A stretch of 64,000 nt of DNA, from positions 290,129 to 354,128 of the forward strand of contig NZ_AUDK01000002.1 of the NCBI RefSeq assembly GCF_000425425.1, read 5' to 3'. The first letter of the stretch is position 1; the number at the start of each line of letters is the position of its first letter. Made by a program: the position numbers and the translations under genes. The notes beneath the pieces were generated by a model. It did not search any database. It was not told where the DNA came from and worked only from the letters and a program-made list of their open reading frames with translations. This document shows positions 18,936 through 27,156 of this stretch, one piece after another. Source of the stretch: Flavobacterium daejeonense DSM 17708. GTDB taxonomy: Bacteria; Bacteroidota; Bacteroidia; Flavobacteriales; Flavobacteriaceae.

Positions 18936-18979
18936 AATAAAAGAAGGCTAGTGCTCTTTTTAGCACTGCCTCTTTTATT
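18936..18979 (+). terminator. Imperfect hairpin after precursor 3
   Basis: A left arm of 20 bases (18936-18955) pairs with the right arm at 18962-18979, around the cores AGTGCT/AGCACT and AATAAAAGA/TCTTTTATT. It lies just before the start of the next gene and argues against using the upstream TTG start at 18951. Confidence 0.6.
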
Positions 18980-18995
18980 AAATTTTAAATACATT

Positions 18996-19895
18996 ATGAG
19001 CATAAATTTTTTTTTAAAAATAAGTTTTATTTTGTTCTTATTTCTTCAGAATATTTTTTCACAAGAAAGACTGCACAAAAACAATAACCATATAATTTGG
19101 GGATATGTTTATTCAAGTGACAAACGATTACCAATTGAAAATGTAAATTTAAAAATATATTCAAATAATATATCAAAGTATTTTATAACTGATGAAAACG
19201 GAAAATTTGAAATACCAAACAACACAATAGATTCTATTGAAGTTTCTTCATTAGGCTATAAAAAAAGAATAGACAAAAAAATCTTAGACACCATTTATTT
19301 GGATAATGACCAAAATCAATTATCAGAAGTTATTATTAAACCAGATACAAAAATCAAAAATCATCTTTCTTTTTTTGAAAAGTTAAATAGTTTTGAAACT
19401 AACTTCAGTTGGAATAATAAAGCGGCTATTTTTATCCCTAAAAGTAATAAAAGTAATGAATATATTAAAAATCTCATATTTGCTGTTTCTGATTATGGAG
19501 GAGTTAAAAATTTAAAATATTTACCATTCAAAACAAATCTATATACTGTTGATAGTATAGGACTGCCATCTAAGCCTATTTTAAATGAAGATATTTTAGT
19601 TACAAAAACAGATAATGAAAATTGGACAAAGGTTGATGTTTCAAAATCTAAAATAATAATTCCAGATGAGGGTATTTTTGTTGTTTTTATTATTTTAGAA
19701 GAAAAAAACTATAAACAAAACTTCATTAATTCAAAATACGGAAAGATATCAGCAGTTCCCGCACTGAAAGCGTATAAATATGATGATCAGTATATTCGAA
19801 AATCATACTTGTTTAGAGAGTGTAATTATTTGGATAAATGTAATATTTGGCTTCTTCAAAAACTGCATTATATGATTGATGTTGAATATAATTGA
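18996..19895 (+). CDS. CarboxypepD-reg-like domain protein behind precursor 3
   Basis: A 299-residue protein with a signal peptide (MSINFFLKISFILFLFLQNIFSQ). Residues about 35-115 form a carboxypeptidase-regulatory-like beta-sandwich (IWGYVYSSDKRLPIENVNLKI ... TDENGKFEIP ... SSLGYKKR). The second half (LYTVDSIGLPSKPIL ... KVDVSKSKIIIPDEGIFVVFIILEE) matches the pattern of the equivalent half of the gene at 20585, so the two are divergent paralogues. Each stands directly behind a peptide precursor, which suggests a linked role such as self-protection or surface binding; that is inference. The ATG at 18996 is chosen because the signal peptide then starts properly. Confidence 0.7.
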   Translation: MSINFFLKISFILFLFLQNIFSQERLHKNNNHIIWGYVYSSDKRLPIENVNLKIYSNNISKYFITDENGKFEIPNNTIDSIEVSSLGYKKRIDKKILDTIYLDNDQNQLSEVIIKPDTKIKNHLSFFEKLNSFETNFSWNNKAAIFIPKSNKSNEYIKNLIFAVSDYGGVKNLKYLPFKTNLYTVDSIGLPSKPILNEDILVTKTDNENWTKVDVSKSKIIIPDEGIFVVFIILEEKNYKQNFINSKYGKISAVPALKAYKYDDQYIRKSYLFRECNYLDKCNIWLLQKLHYMIDVEYN

Positions 19896-20173
19896 TTATC
19901 AATCATCAATTGATTGAGTATTATTATCTATAAATACTGAAAACTCGATTATATATGATTTATCAATTAGAATAAAAGCAAGGATTTTTTAAATATTAAT
20001 CAATCTCCCTTATGATTAGAAATAAAAAACAACTAACAAATACCTAATTAAAAAACAATAAACTATAAAGCGTAAAATAGTGTGTTAAAATACATTTTAG
20101 ACAAGTACGGAAAAATCAATTTTTTTGAAATCAACAATTTAACAGAGTCATTTTTCAATCGTTTAAGAGAAAA
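19896..20173. other. Intergenic region before precursor 4
   Basis: No gene is seen. The sequence is AT-rich with scattered stops up to the module at 20174. Confidence 0.5.
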
Positions 20174-20289
20174 TTAACAGTATTTTTATTTTATATTAAT
20201 TTGTTTTAGTGATATTTGAAGAAATAATCTTACTTAAAAACCAATTAACTCAAGTGCACATGAGCTATTTGTTGGATATTAAGTAAGAA
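20174..20289 (+). promoter_or_regulatory. Upstream module of precursor 4 (copy 4 of 5)
   Basis: TTAACA (20174-20179), 31 bp, GATATTTG (20211-20218), 9 bp, TCTTACTT (20228-20235), CTCAAGTGCACATGAG (20249-20264), AAGTAAGA (20282-20289). From the palindrome to the ATG this copy is almost identical to copy 2, pointing to recent duplication. Confidence 0.87.
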
Positions 20290-20324
20290 GTATTGGATTT
20301 TATTTAACTAAAAAAAATTAAATT

Positions 20325-20498
20325 ATGAAAAAATTAAGTTTAAAAAATGCTGAAAGCATGCTTAGCAGAAAAGAAATGAAAATGATTAATGGTGGTTATG
20401 GTAGTTGTACTAGCGGTAATTACATTGATTCAAATCACCATTTATGGGTTTGCTATCAAGGCAGCTATATAGACATGGGAGTATATTACCCTGGTTAA
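20325..20498 (+). CDS. Leader-type peptide precursor 4
   Basis: A 57-residue ORF. The leader MKKLSLKNAESMLSRKEM is followed by KMINGG and a 33-residue core starting YGSCTSGNY and ending MGVYYPG. The core has two Cys, two His and five Tyr. The end is fixed by TAA at 20496-20498. A strong terminator and then a secreted CarboxypepD-like gene follow, the same arrangement as precursor 3. Confidence 0.83.
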   Translation: MKKLSLKNAESMLSRKEMKMINGGYGSCTSGNYIDSNHHLWVCYQGSYIDMGVYYPG

Positions 20499-20538
20499 AA
20501 AAGAATATTTTATTCTTAAGTAAGAATGGATAAAATCA

Positions 20539-20572
20539 AAAAGCATGGAATGTTAAATCATTCCATGCTTTT
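20539..20572 (+). terminator. Perfect 14-bp hairpin after precursor 4
   Basis: AAAAGCATGGAATG (20539-20552) and CATTCCATGCTTTT (20559-20572) are exact complements with a 6-base loop, ending in T. It lies between the precursor and the next ATG at 20585, so the downstream gene depends on read-through or its own promoter. Confidence 0.75.
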
Positions 20573-20584
20573 AAAAATAACTTT

Positions 20585-21508
20585 ATGATAAGATTTCTCA
20601 TTATAATATTGGGTTTATTTTTTAACTATTCGGATGCGCAAATTCTGTCGGGGCAAATTCTTGATAGTATTACGCATAAGGCTATAGAGGGCGTAAATAT
20701 AAGTTTTCTCAGTACTCGTTTTGGTGTTTTTACTGATTTACAAGGAAAATTTAAAATTAATATTACTAACTCCAAAGACAATTTATTAATTTCTGCAATT
20801 GGCTATAAGAATAAAAATATACTTCTGTCGGATTTTAATAATCAAAAAGTATATGAAACCGTCTTCTATCTAAGCCCCAAAATAGAACAATTAGACGAGA
20901 TTATAATTAAGAATAAAAAAACAGAATACACTTGGGAGAAGGTTTTGAAAACCAAACGCGAAAATGAGATAATTATGGGATTTCAGTTTGGAACAGAAAA
21001 TTGTACTTATATCGAAAATCCGTATAAAAAAAAAGGTAAAATAAAATCTATAAGTTTAGATTTAAAAAAAACTAAAGGGTATTTAATAAACAAAAAGTAC
21101 AAAGTTGATTATTTAGCGGCTTATAATATTAAATTTTATAATTATAACAATAAAAAAGGGGGACCAGATACCGAAATTTATGATAAAAATATCATTATAG
21201 AGCCTGAAAATAAAACGTATTTATTAAAAGTTGATTTAGATTCATTACACATAGATTTTCCTGAAAATGGTGTTTGTGTAGGTGTCGAATTAATAAATAC
21301 AAAATATATAAATCCAAAGCAATCATTTGCCTTTATTGGACCAAATATGGGTTTTTCCGGAAAGAAAGAACTTTACCCCAAAACATCTTGGAGTAGATGT
21401 AGATATGAAAATAAATTTGACTTTGAACCATTTACACGATTTATGGATAATAATATAAAAAAGCAATGGACAATGAATGTTGATCTTGTTATAGTTTTAG
21501 AAAAATAG
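20585..21508 (+). CDS. CarboxypepD-reg-like domain protein behind precursor 4
   Basis: A 307-residue protein with signal peptide MIRFLIIILGLFFNYSDAQ. The N-terminal domain (LSGQILDSITHKAIEGVNISF ... TDLQGKFKINI ... SAIGYKNKN) is the carboxypeptidase-regulatory-like fold of Bacteroidota surface proteins. The C-terminal half (IKFYNYNNKKGGPDTEIYDKN ... KVDLDSLHIDFPENGVCVGVEL) parallels the second half of the protein at 18996. There is no TonB-dependent barrel, so it is not a receptor. A partner role for precursor 4 is inferred from position alone. Confidence 0.7.
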   Translation: MIRFLIIILGLFFNYSDAQILSGQILDSITHKAIEGVNISFLSTRFGVFTDLQGKFKINITNSKDNLLISAIGYKNKNILLSDFNNQKVYETVFYLSPKIEQLDEIIIKNKKTEYTWEKVLKTKRENEIIMGFQFGTENCTYIENPYKKKGKIKSISLDLKKTKGYLINKKYKVDYLAAYNIKFYNYNNKKGGPDTEIYDKNIIIEPENKTYLLKVDLDSLHIDFPENGVCVGVELINTKYINPKQSFAFIGPNMGFSGKKELYPKTSWSRCRYENKFDFEPFTRFMDNNIKKQWTMNVDLVIVLEK

Positions 21509-21576
21509 ACATGTATTTTTATAATTACTTTAATTTTATATTTAAGCCCAAAATGAATATACATAAATAAAGACAA

Positions 21577-21895
21577 ACTGGAAGAGGTTATTAATGAGAA
21601 TGAAACCGCAAATACAGAAAACAGTATTATTTTTTATTATCTAATGTTTCTATAGATGCCACTTTAAAAAGAATTGGGAAATTTTATAATATAATAATTA
21701 AAAATGAAGTCAATCTTTAAGGAAAATATGACTTTATTTTAAAGAATACTTCCCTTAGAGTTAGAATAGATTTAGAAAGTTTTGGTTTTACGCTAGTAAA
21801 ATCAAGCGCTCTGGTTAGTTTTACAAGTATGAATAAGTCCGAAACTGACATAATTTCAATAAATTCATTTTTAGTTGAATTAATAACCTAAAAAC
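21577..21895 (+). pseudogene. Gene remnant, possibly a FecR-like C-terminal domain
   Basis: Translated across stops and a frame change, the sequence reads VSIDATLKRIGKFYNIIIKN, then GKYDFILKNTSLR. This resembles the C-terminal DUF4974 domain of FecR anti-sigma factors (or an STN domain). Several in-frame stops show that it is not functional. The match is by eye only. Confidence 0.35.
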
Positions 21896-21959
21896 CTTGT
21901 GTTCAGAATTATGAAGCTCAATAAAGTTATCAAAAGGATGCAATAATTTCTAGCTTCGA

Positions 21960-22230
21960 AATAGCTTTTTTGAAATGTTTTAATTATAAATTGGGATATA
22001 AAAAATTAAAAAATCGAATAGTAATAATCATGCTAATTTTTATGAAGTAGTAAATACATTCTTCAGCTACCAAAAGAAAAACAGTCCTATAGGATTCGAA
22101 ATTTTTGTAAATAACTTACAGAATAATAAAGCTAAAAGTAATTATTTATTTTCCGATTATTTGATTAGTGAACAAAAAACATTTATTATGTCAAGAGTTT
22201 TTATGTTATCGGTTTTTTATAAATTATAAT
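21960..22230 (+). pseudogene. Unrecognised gene remnant
   Basis: A stretch without stops from about 22030 reads NFYEVVNTFFSYQKKNSP, then GFEIFVNNLQNNK and LFSDYLISEQKTF, and ends at a TAA after VFYKL near 22229. It has amino-acid composition like a real protein but no start codon or upstream frame. It looks like the 3' end of a lost gene. No family is recognised. Confidence 0.35.
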
Positions 22231-22347
22231 CTCTCTTTTTTATTTGTTCACTCATTCTGAAAAAAACTATTTCAATATATAATAAATAGTTTTAAAACCT
22301 ATGAGGGTATATATTGTTTTATTATTCATTATTTTTTTAAGAAAAAA

Positions 22348-22464
22348 TTAACACTACTTTTACGGTGTGATTTTTTATCTTTTTTATATTTGAAAAAATA
22401 ATCTTACTTTAAGATTTGATAAAACTTAAGTGCACGTGAGCTATTTGTTGAATATTAAGTAAGA
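22348..22464 (+). promoter_or_regulatory. Upstream module of precursor 5 (copy 5 of 5)
   Basis: TTAACA (22348-22353), 31 bp, TATATTTG (22385-22392, full TAnnTTTG), 9 bp, TCTTACTT (22402-22409), CTTAAGTGCACGTGAG (22425-22440), AAGTAAGA (22457-22464). The dyads are concentric within 0.5 bp. Counted to the first ATG at 22499 the spacing is 74 bp, as in the other copies. Confidence 0.88.
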
Positions 22465-22514
22465 AATATTGAATTTTATTTAACTAAAAAATTAAATTAT
22501 GAAGAAATTAAATT

Positions 22515-22694
22515 ATGAAAAAATTAAGTTTAAAAAATGCTAAAAACATGCTTTCTAGAAAGGAAATGAAAGCAATTAGTGGAGGGTATTACAGTGCAAC
22601 TCCCGGTTGTGGAGAAGAGTGTGGAGATAATGGTGTAGTGTGCCAAGGTACTTGCGGTGTTTGTGGTCCAGCCTGTACTTGCATTGAAGGTTAA
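22515..22694 (+). CDS. Leader-type peptide precursor 5, cysteine-rich
   Basis: A 59-residue precursor. The leader MKKLSLKNAKNMLSRKEM plus KAISGG is followed by a 35-residue core, YYSATPGCGEEC then GVVCQGTCGVC and PACTCIEG, with seven Cys and many Gly. A 16-bp tandem duplication of AAATTAAATTATGAAG-type sequence created a second ATG. The first (22499) is out of frame with the leader, so translation must start at 22515. The next gene is the VKOR-thioredoxin fusion, a plausible disulfide-forming partner for this core. Confidence 0.85.
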   Translation: MKKLSLKNAKNMLSRKEMKAISGGYYSATPGCGEECGDNGVVCQGTCGVCGPACTCIEG

Positions 22695-22831
22695 TTACCT
22701 TTATTAGGCCTACTTAGCTAATCAAAGATATTCTTTTATGGTAATATCTTTGATAGCTTGTTATTTGAAATTTATTGCGGAATAATTTTGAGTAAACAAA
22801 ATTTAAAATTTACAAAAAAAAACACAAAAAA

Positions 22832-24409
22832 ATGATTGAGAGTATACCTGCCCTTTTTAAATATCTGAAAGGTGAAAATATAAATATTAATCAAGAAGAA
22901 TTTAAATTTCAAGCCCAGTCACATCCCGATTATCCATCCTTATTAACTATTTCTGATACTTTATTATTTTTTAATATTGATAATGGAGCAATGAGAATTA
23001 ATTTCTCTGATATTGAATCTTTACCTAATCGTTTTATAGCATTATTAAAAGAAGAGCAAAATCAGTCAAAATTTTATTACATTGAGAAAAAAAATGAAGA
23101 AATTTATCGTATTACTAGAGATAATAAATTATCTGTCATTTCAAAGAAAGAGTTAGAAAACCAATGGGATAGCTTGGTGTTATTAGTTGAAAACCAGCAA
23201 AATAACTTTAAATCTAACAAGAAAACCTGGTTTACAACCTTGTTTTTTTTAAGCTTGGTTTCATTTTTTTATACTGTTCTACAGTTTCAAATAGACTTAC
23301 TCGATAAAACTTTCTTTATTTTTCCAATTTTAGGTGTTTTTTTTTCAATAGCGGCGTTAAAAGATTTATTTGGTACTAAAAGTGAATTACTGAATCGTTT
23401 TTGTAATTTGACAGTTTCTAGTAGCTGTACATCAGTTGTGGGCTCGGACAAATGGAAAATTTTTGAAAAGGTTAATTTTAGTGATTTAAGTATCATATTT
23501 TTTACTTCACAATTTTTAGGGTTGATTCTATTTATTTTTATGGCAGATGTAGAGGCCTATTTTAATATTCAAAAGATAATGCTCGTTTGTGCTATACCAA
23601 TAATATTGATTTCTATTTATTATCAGAAATTTGTAGAGAAAAAATGGTGTCCTATTTGTTTAGCAATTATTGGTATAATTTTATTTGAATTATTTTATTT
23701 ATTATTCATAAAGAATATAATTTTAAATATTTCAGTTAGTGAATTTTGTGTTTTTAGTTTTGTTCTTGTTACCGTAGTATTTTTATGGGATAAACTGAAA
23801 GGATTATTGACTTTACAAAAAGAATTAAAAGAATTCAAAATCAAAGCCAATCGCTTCATGAATAATTATGAAATTTTCAAGAATACGTTAGTGGCCACTG
23901 AAAAAATGGAATTAGCATTTAGCCCTATTATTTTAGGAAACAAAGAAAGCGACCTTGAAATTGCAATAATTACAAGTCCTTTTTGTGGCTATTGTAAAGA
24001 TGCACATAAAATTTTAGAAAAAATACTACTTTCATACAAGGATGATTTAAAAATAAAAATATTAATAAACGCTGATATAAAAAATTTGAACGATGAAAAA
24101 AAGATTTTTTTTAGAATTCTAATGACTATTTATATTGATAGAGGAGAAGATTTGTTTTTAGAGGCACTTCATGATTGGTTCAAAAATAAAAATTTAACAG
24201 ATTGGATAAAAAAATATAAATTGGATTATGATGAAGAAAAAATTGATTTGCTATATGATTTCCAAAATCAATGGTGCATATCAAATAATTTATATTTCAC
24301 TCCTGCGATTTATATTAATGAATATCCTTATCCAAGAACTTACGAGAGAGAATCGCTGAACTTTTTTGTAGGGGAATTGATTGATGATGAATCATTTTGT
24401 AATAGATAA
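22832..24409 (+). CDS. C39-like / VKOR / thioredoxin fusion protein
   Basis: A 525-residue membrane protein. Residues 1-120 resemble the peptidase C39 fold (AQSHPDYPSLLTISDTL) but show no N-terminal catalytic Cys, so this part may bind leaders without cutting them. Residues about 132-320 form a VKOR-type helical domain with the loop cysteines C191 and C199 and the CPIC active site at C273/C276. Residues 350-525 form a thioredoxin-like domain with CGYC at C385/C388. VKOR-thioredoxin fusions make disulfides, so the likely role here is oxidative folding of exported cysteine peptides. It is 137 bp behind precursor 5. Confidence 0.85.
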   Translation: MIESIPALFKYLKGENININQEEFKFQAQSHPDYPSLLTISDTLLFFNIDNGAMRINFSDIESLPNRFIALLKEEQNQSKFYYIEKKNEEIYRITRDNKLSVISKKELENQWDSLVLLVENQQNNFKSNKKTWFTTLFFLSLVSFFYTVLQFQIDLLDKTFFIFPILGVFFSIAALKDLFGTKSELLNRFCNLTVSSSCTSVVGSDKWKIFEKVNFSDLSIIFFTSQFLGLILFIFMADVEAYFNIQKIMLVCAIPIILISIYYQKFVEKKWCPICLAIIGIILFELFYLLFIKNIILNISVSEFCVFSFVLVTVVFLWDKLKGLLTLQKELKEFKIKANRFMNNYEIFKNTLVATEKMELAFSPIILGNKESDLEIAIITSPFCGYCKDAHKILEKILLSYKDDLKIKILINADIKNLNDEKKIFFRILMTIYIDRGEDLFLEALHDWFKNKNLTDWIKKYKLDYDEEKIDLLYDFQNQWCISNNLYFTPAIYINEYPYPRTYERESLNFFVGELIDDESFCNR

Positions 24410-24526
24410 CTTATTTTGGATGGAATTGTCAAAAACTTAAGTTAATTTTTTGTTTGTAAGGAAATAAAAGAAAATGGATAAAAAATAAATTTTGATAATT
24501 CATTAAAAGGATAATAAATAATTTTT

Positions 24527-25459
24527 ATGTATATGAAAAAGTTAGTACTAATTTTAACAATTATTTCATTAAATATCACTTGTCAAATAGAGGCACAAGA
24601 AATTGTTATACAACAGCAGATAAAAGAACTTCATAAGGACTTAAAAAAGTACCAAGATTCAATTAGTGTTTTAATTAAATCTTGCAATTTGGAGATGGAC
24701 AAAGTTTCTGATTCAATTATAAAGAAGAAATTTGATAAAAAACTCACTGATTTGTGGAGTAAATTGGACAAAAGTTTGAAAGAAGAGGTTCAAAAAGATC
24801 TTGATTTTGCTAAATTACATCCTAATTCTCATTCATGTCTTAAATTGCTATTAAGTAGTGTACAAACACAGGAAGGATTAACCTTTTATGATCAATATGA
24901 AGAAGTTTTTCAGAATTTTTCCGAAGAAATTAAATTAACTGAAGAAGGGAAAAAAATGGCTGAAAAGTTGAAATATTTTAAGCAGAGTAAAGTAGGAAGT
25001 ATCGCTCCTGATTTTAGTGTTTTAGATATTAATGGACAAAAATTAGCTTTAAGTGATTTTAGAGATAAAAAATATATTTTATTGGATTTTTGGGCAAGCT
25101 GGTGCGCCCCTTGTATCGCCGATCAAAAATATTTAAAAAAAATATACAGCAAGTTTAGCAACAAAGATTTTGAAATTATAAGTATTTCCAGAGATACAGA
25201 TAAATTACAATGGAAAAATGCTATTTTAAAACATAAAACAAATATTTGGAAGCAAGTATGTATTGAAAGTGATTTAAATATTTGTTCCAATGATTTGAAA
25301 GATGAAAATCATTCTATAGATGTACACTATTTTGTAAGTGCAATACCTCATTACGTCTTAATTGATAAAACTGGAATTATAATCGGAAAATGGAAAAATT
25401 CAGGAGAATTGAATATGAAAGAATTAGAAGCAAAGCTTGAAGAAGAAATTAATAATTAA
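24527..25459 (+). CDS. TlpA-like thioredoxin-family protein
   Basis: A 310-residue exported protein (308 if the ATG at 24533 is used). After a signal segment (KKLVLILTIISLNITC) residues 25-160 are a helical, Lys-rich domain. Then comes a TlpA/AhpC-type domain: SIAPDFSVLDINGQKLALSDF, WASWCAPC with Cys about 193 and 196, and SAIPHYVLIDKTG with the cis-Pro. The Cys before QIEAQ could be a lipidation site, but the lipobox is poor. With the VKOR fusion just upstream it may reduce or shuffle disulfides in the secreted peptides. Confidence 0.8.
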   Translation: MYMKKLVLILTIISLNITCQIEAQEIVIQQQIKELHKDLKKYQDSISVLIKSCNLEMDKVSDSIIKKKFDKKLTDLWSKLDKSLKEEVQKDLDFAKLHPNSHSCLKLLLSSVQTQEGLTFYDQYEEVFQNFSEEIKLTEEGKKMAEKLKYFKQSKVGSIAPDFSVLDINGQKLALSDFRDKKYILLDFWASWCAPCIADQKYLKKIYSKFSNKDFEIISISRDTDKLQWKNAILKHKTNIWKQVCIESDLNICSNDLKDENHSIDVHYFVSAIPHYVLIDKTGIIIGKWKNSGELNMKELEAKLEEEINN

Positions 25460-25551
25460 GAGTATGTTTTGGTGGATATTTCTTATTGTTTAGAGTAATC
25501 GATATAGAAAATAATTTTTGTTATTGAATCAATTAGAGTTGTAATTAATAT

Positions 25552-25908
25552 ATGGAAAATGTGTTTGTAATTATTCCAGATAAAGAAAAGGGATTTATAG
25601 GAAAGATAAAAGCTCCTGTACTCAATTCAGGAAAAATAAAAACTGGGCAAAAAGTAAATGTCAGACTTTCTAACTTTCCTGATAATGAGTTTGGTATGTT
25701 ACAGGGGGTAATAAAAAATATTTCACTTACACCAGATAAAGAAGGTAATTTATTGATAGATGTAATTTTTCCAAAAAAACTAGAAACATCATATCATAAA
25801 ATAATTCCATTCCAACAAGAAATGTCTGGAACAGCAGAAATTGTTACAGAAGATTTACGTTTAATAGAACGATTATTGTATCAGTTTAGGGATGTTTTTA
25901 AGAGATAA
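25552..25908 (+). pseudogene. Truncated HlyD-family adaptor (C-terminus only)
   Basis: A 118-residue ORF that resembles only the last part of a HlyD-type membrane-fusion protein of a peptide exporter (GFIGKIKAPVLNSGKIKTGQ ... GVIKNISLTPD ... PFQQEMSGTAEIV ... ERLLYQFRDVFKR). The transmembrane helix, hairpin and lipoyl half, about 280 residues, are missing. A TAA lies in frame 6 bp before the ATG. It is convergent with rodA and marks the right edge of the island. It is probably a non-functional remnant, although the ORF itself is undamaged. Confidence 0.7.
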
Positions 25909-27141
25909 CTACCACTCATTTACTTTATTAGCATCCATTTTAAGGAAGATAAACAGCAAAATGGTAAATCCCCAAAGTCCGGAACCTCCATAAGAAAAGA
26001 AAGGCAATGGTACCCCGATAGTTGGGAAAATTCCAATAACCATCGCAATGTTTACAAAGAAATGAATGAATAAGATGGCGGCGGTACAGTAGCCATACAC
26101 GCGGCTGAATTTGGTTTTTTGTCTTTCGGCCAGATAAATAATTCTTAGAAAAAGAGTTACAAAGAGTGCAACTACCACAACCGAACCCACAAAACCCCAT
26201 TCTTCACCCACAGTGGTAAAGATATAATCGGTGTGTTGTTCAGGGACGAAACCGCCTTTGGTTTGGGTGCCTTCTAAAAAGCCTTTGCCAAACCAACCTC
26301 CCGAACCAATCGCAATTTCAGATTGATTGGTGTTGTATCCGATTCCTTTTAAATCAACGGTTTTACCTAATAAAATATTGAAACGGTCTCTGTGGTGTTG
26401 CTTGAATACATTCTCAAAAACATAATTTACGGATAAAACAAATCCGGACATCAAAGCAAATAAAAGGGTGCTGGCTATGATATTTCTGTTGGCTAAACGC
26501 GATCTCCAATAAACAATTACAGTAGTAATAAACGCTAATAAAATGACATATTGCGGCTGGAGTATAAGTGTGAGTACAAAGAGTAATATGGCTATAAATA
26601 CTGTCCAGATATACCAGGCTGGCAGACCTTCGCGGTAAAGGACAATAATAAGAAAACAATAGATTAAAGCACTTCCCGGATCGTGAAAAACAATCAGTAA
26701 AATAGGTAATCCTAATATGCTTAATACCTGAAACTGTCGGTTAACATCTTTTAAGTTAATTTGTGAATCACTCAGATATTTAGCCAAAGCCAGGGCTGTA
26801 GCCGATTTAACAAACTCGGAAGGCTGAATACCAAAAGAACCAAAGGAATACCAGTTGGCCTGACCTTTAATCGTTTTTCCAAAAACGAATAAACCGGCCA
26901 AGGAGAGCAGTCCTATGACATAGATGACGCTGGCATATTTTTCGTAAAATTTTCCATCGACAAATAGTAAAGTAAAAATCAAGGGAATAGTCAGAACAAT
27001 AAACATTAATTGTTTGTTTGAAGTTCCTTCCATTGAAGATAAAGAGGAAGAATAAATGTTAAGCCAGCCCATTATAACTAAAACGCTGTAAATAATAACA
27101 CATATCCAATCGATATTTTTCTTTACACTTTGATTTTTCAT
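25909..27141 (-). CDS. rodA: Rod shape-determining protein RodA
   Basis: A 410-residue SEDS-family peptidoglycan glycosyltransferase with about ten membrane segments. Typical motifs are FGSFGIQPSEFVK and the C-terminal GVPLPFFSYGGSG. It works with PBP2 in side-wall elongation and ends the mreB-mreC-mreD-mrdA-rodA order on the minus strand. Confidence 0.95.
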   Translation of the reverse strand: MKNQSVKKNIDWICVIIYSVLVIMGWLNIYSSSLSSMEGTSNKQLMFIVLTIPLIFTLLFVDGKFYEKYASVIYVIGLLSLAGLFVFGKTIKGQANWYSFGSFGIQPSEFVKSATALALAKYLSDSQINLKDVNRQFQVLSILGLPILLIVFHDPGSALIYCFLIIVLYREGLPAWYIWTVFIAILLFVLTLILQPQYVILLAFITTVIVYWRSRLANRNIIASTLLFALMSGFVLSVNYVFENVFKQHHRDRFNILLGKTVDLKGIGYNTNQSEIAIGSGGWFGKGFLEGTQTKGGFVPEQHTDYIFTTVGEEWGFVGSVVVVALFVTLFLRIIYLAERQKTKFSRVYGYCTAAILFIHFFVNIAMVIGIFPTIGVPLPFFSYGGSGLWGFTILLFIFLKMDANKVNEW

Positions 27142-27156
27142 TTGTAAAAGAATGTC

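Noticed and set aside
13809..22464. The five upstream modules considered as a mobile MITE family
   Set aside because: They keep a fixed distance to the start codon and always precede a leader gene; no target duplication is seen.
13809..25908. Search for radical-SAM, lanthionine synthetase, YcaO or grasp enzymes in the peptide island
   Set aside because: None was found in any frame, so no RiPP modification class is claimed beyond possible disulfides.
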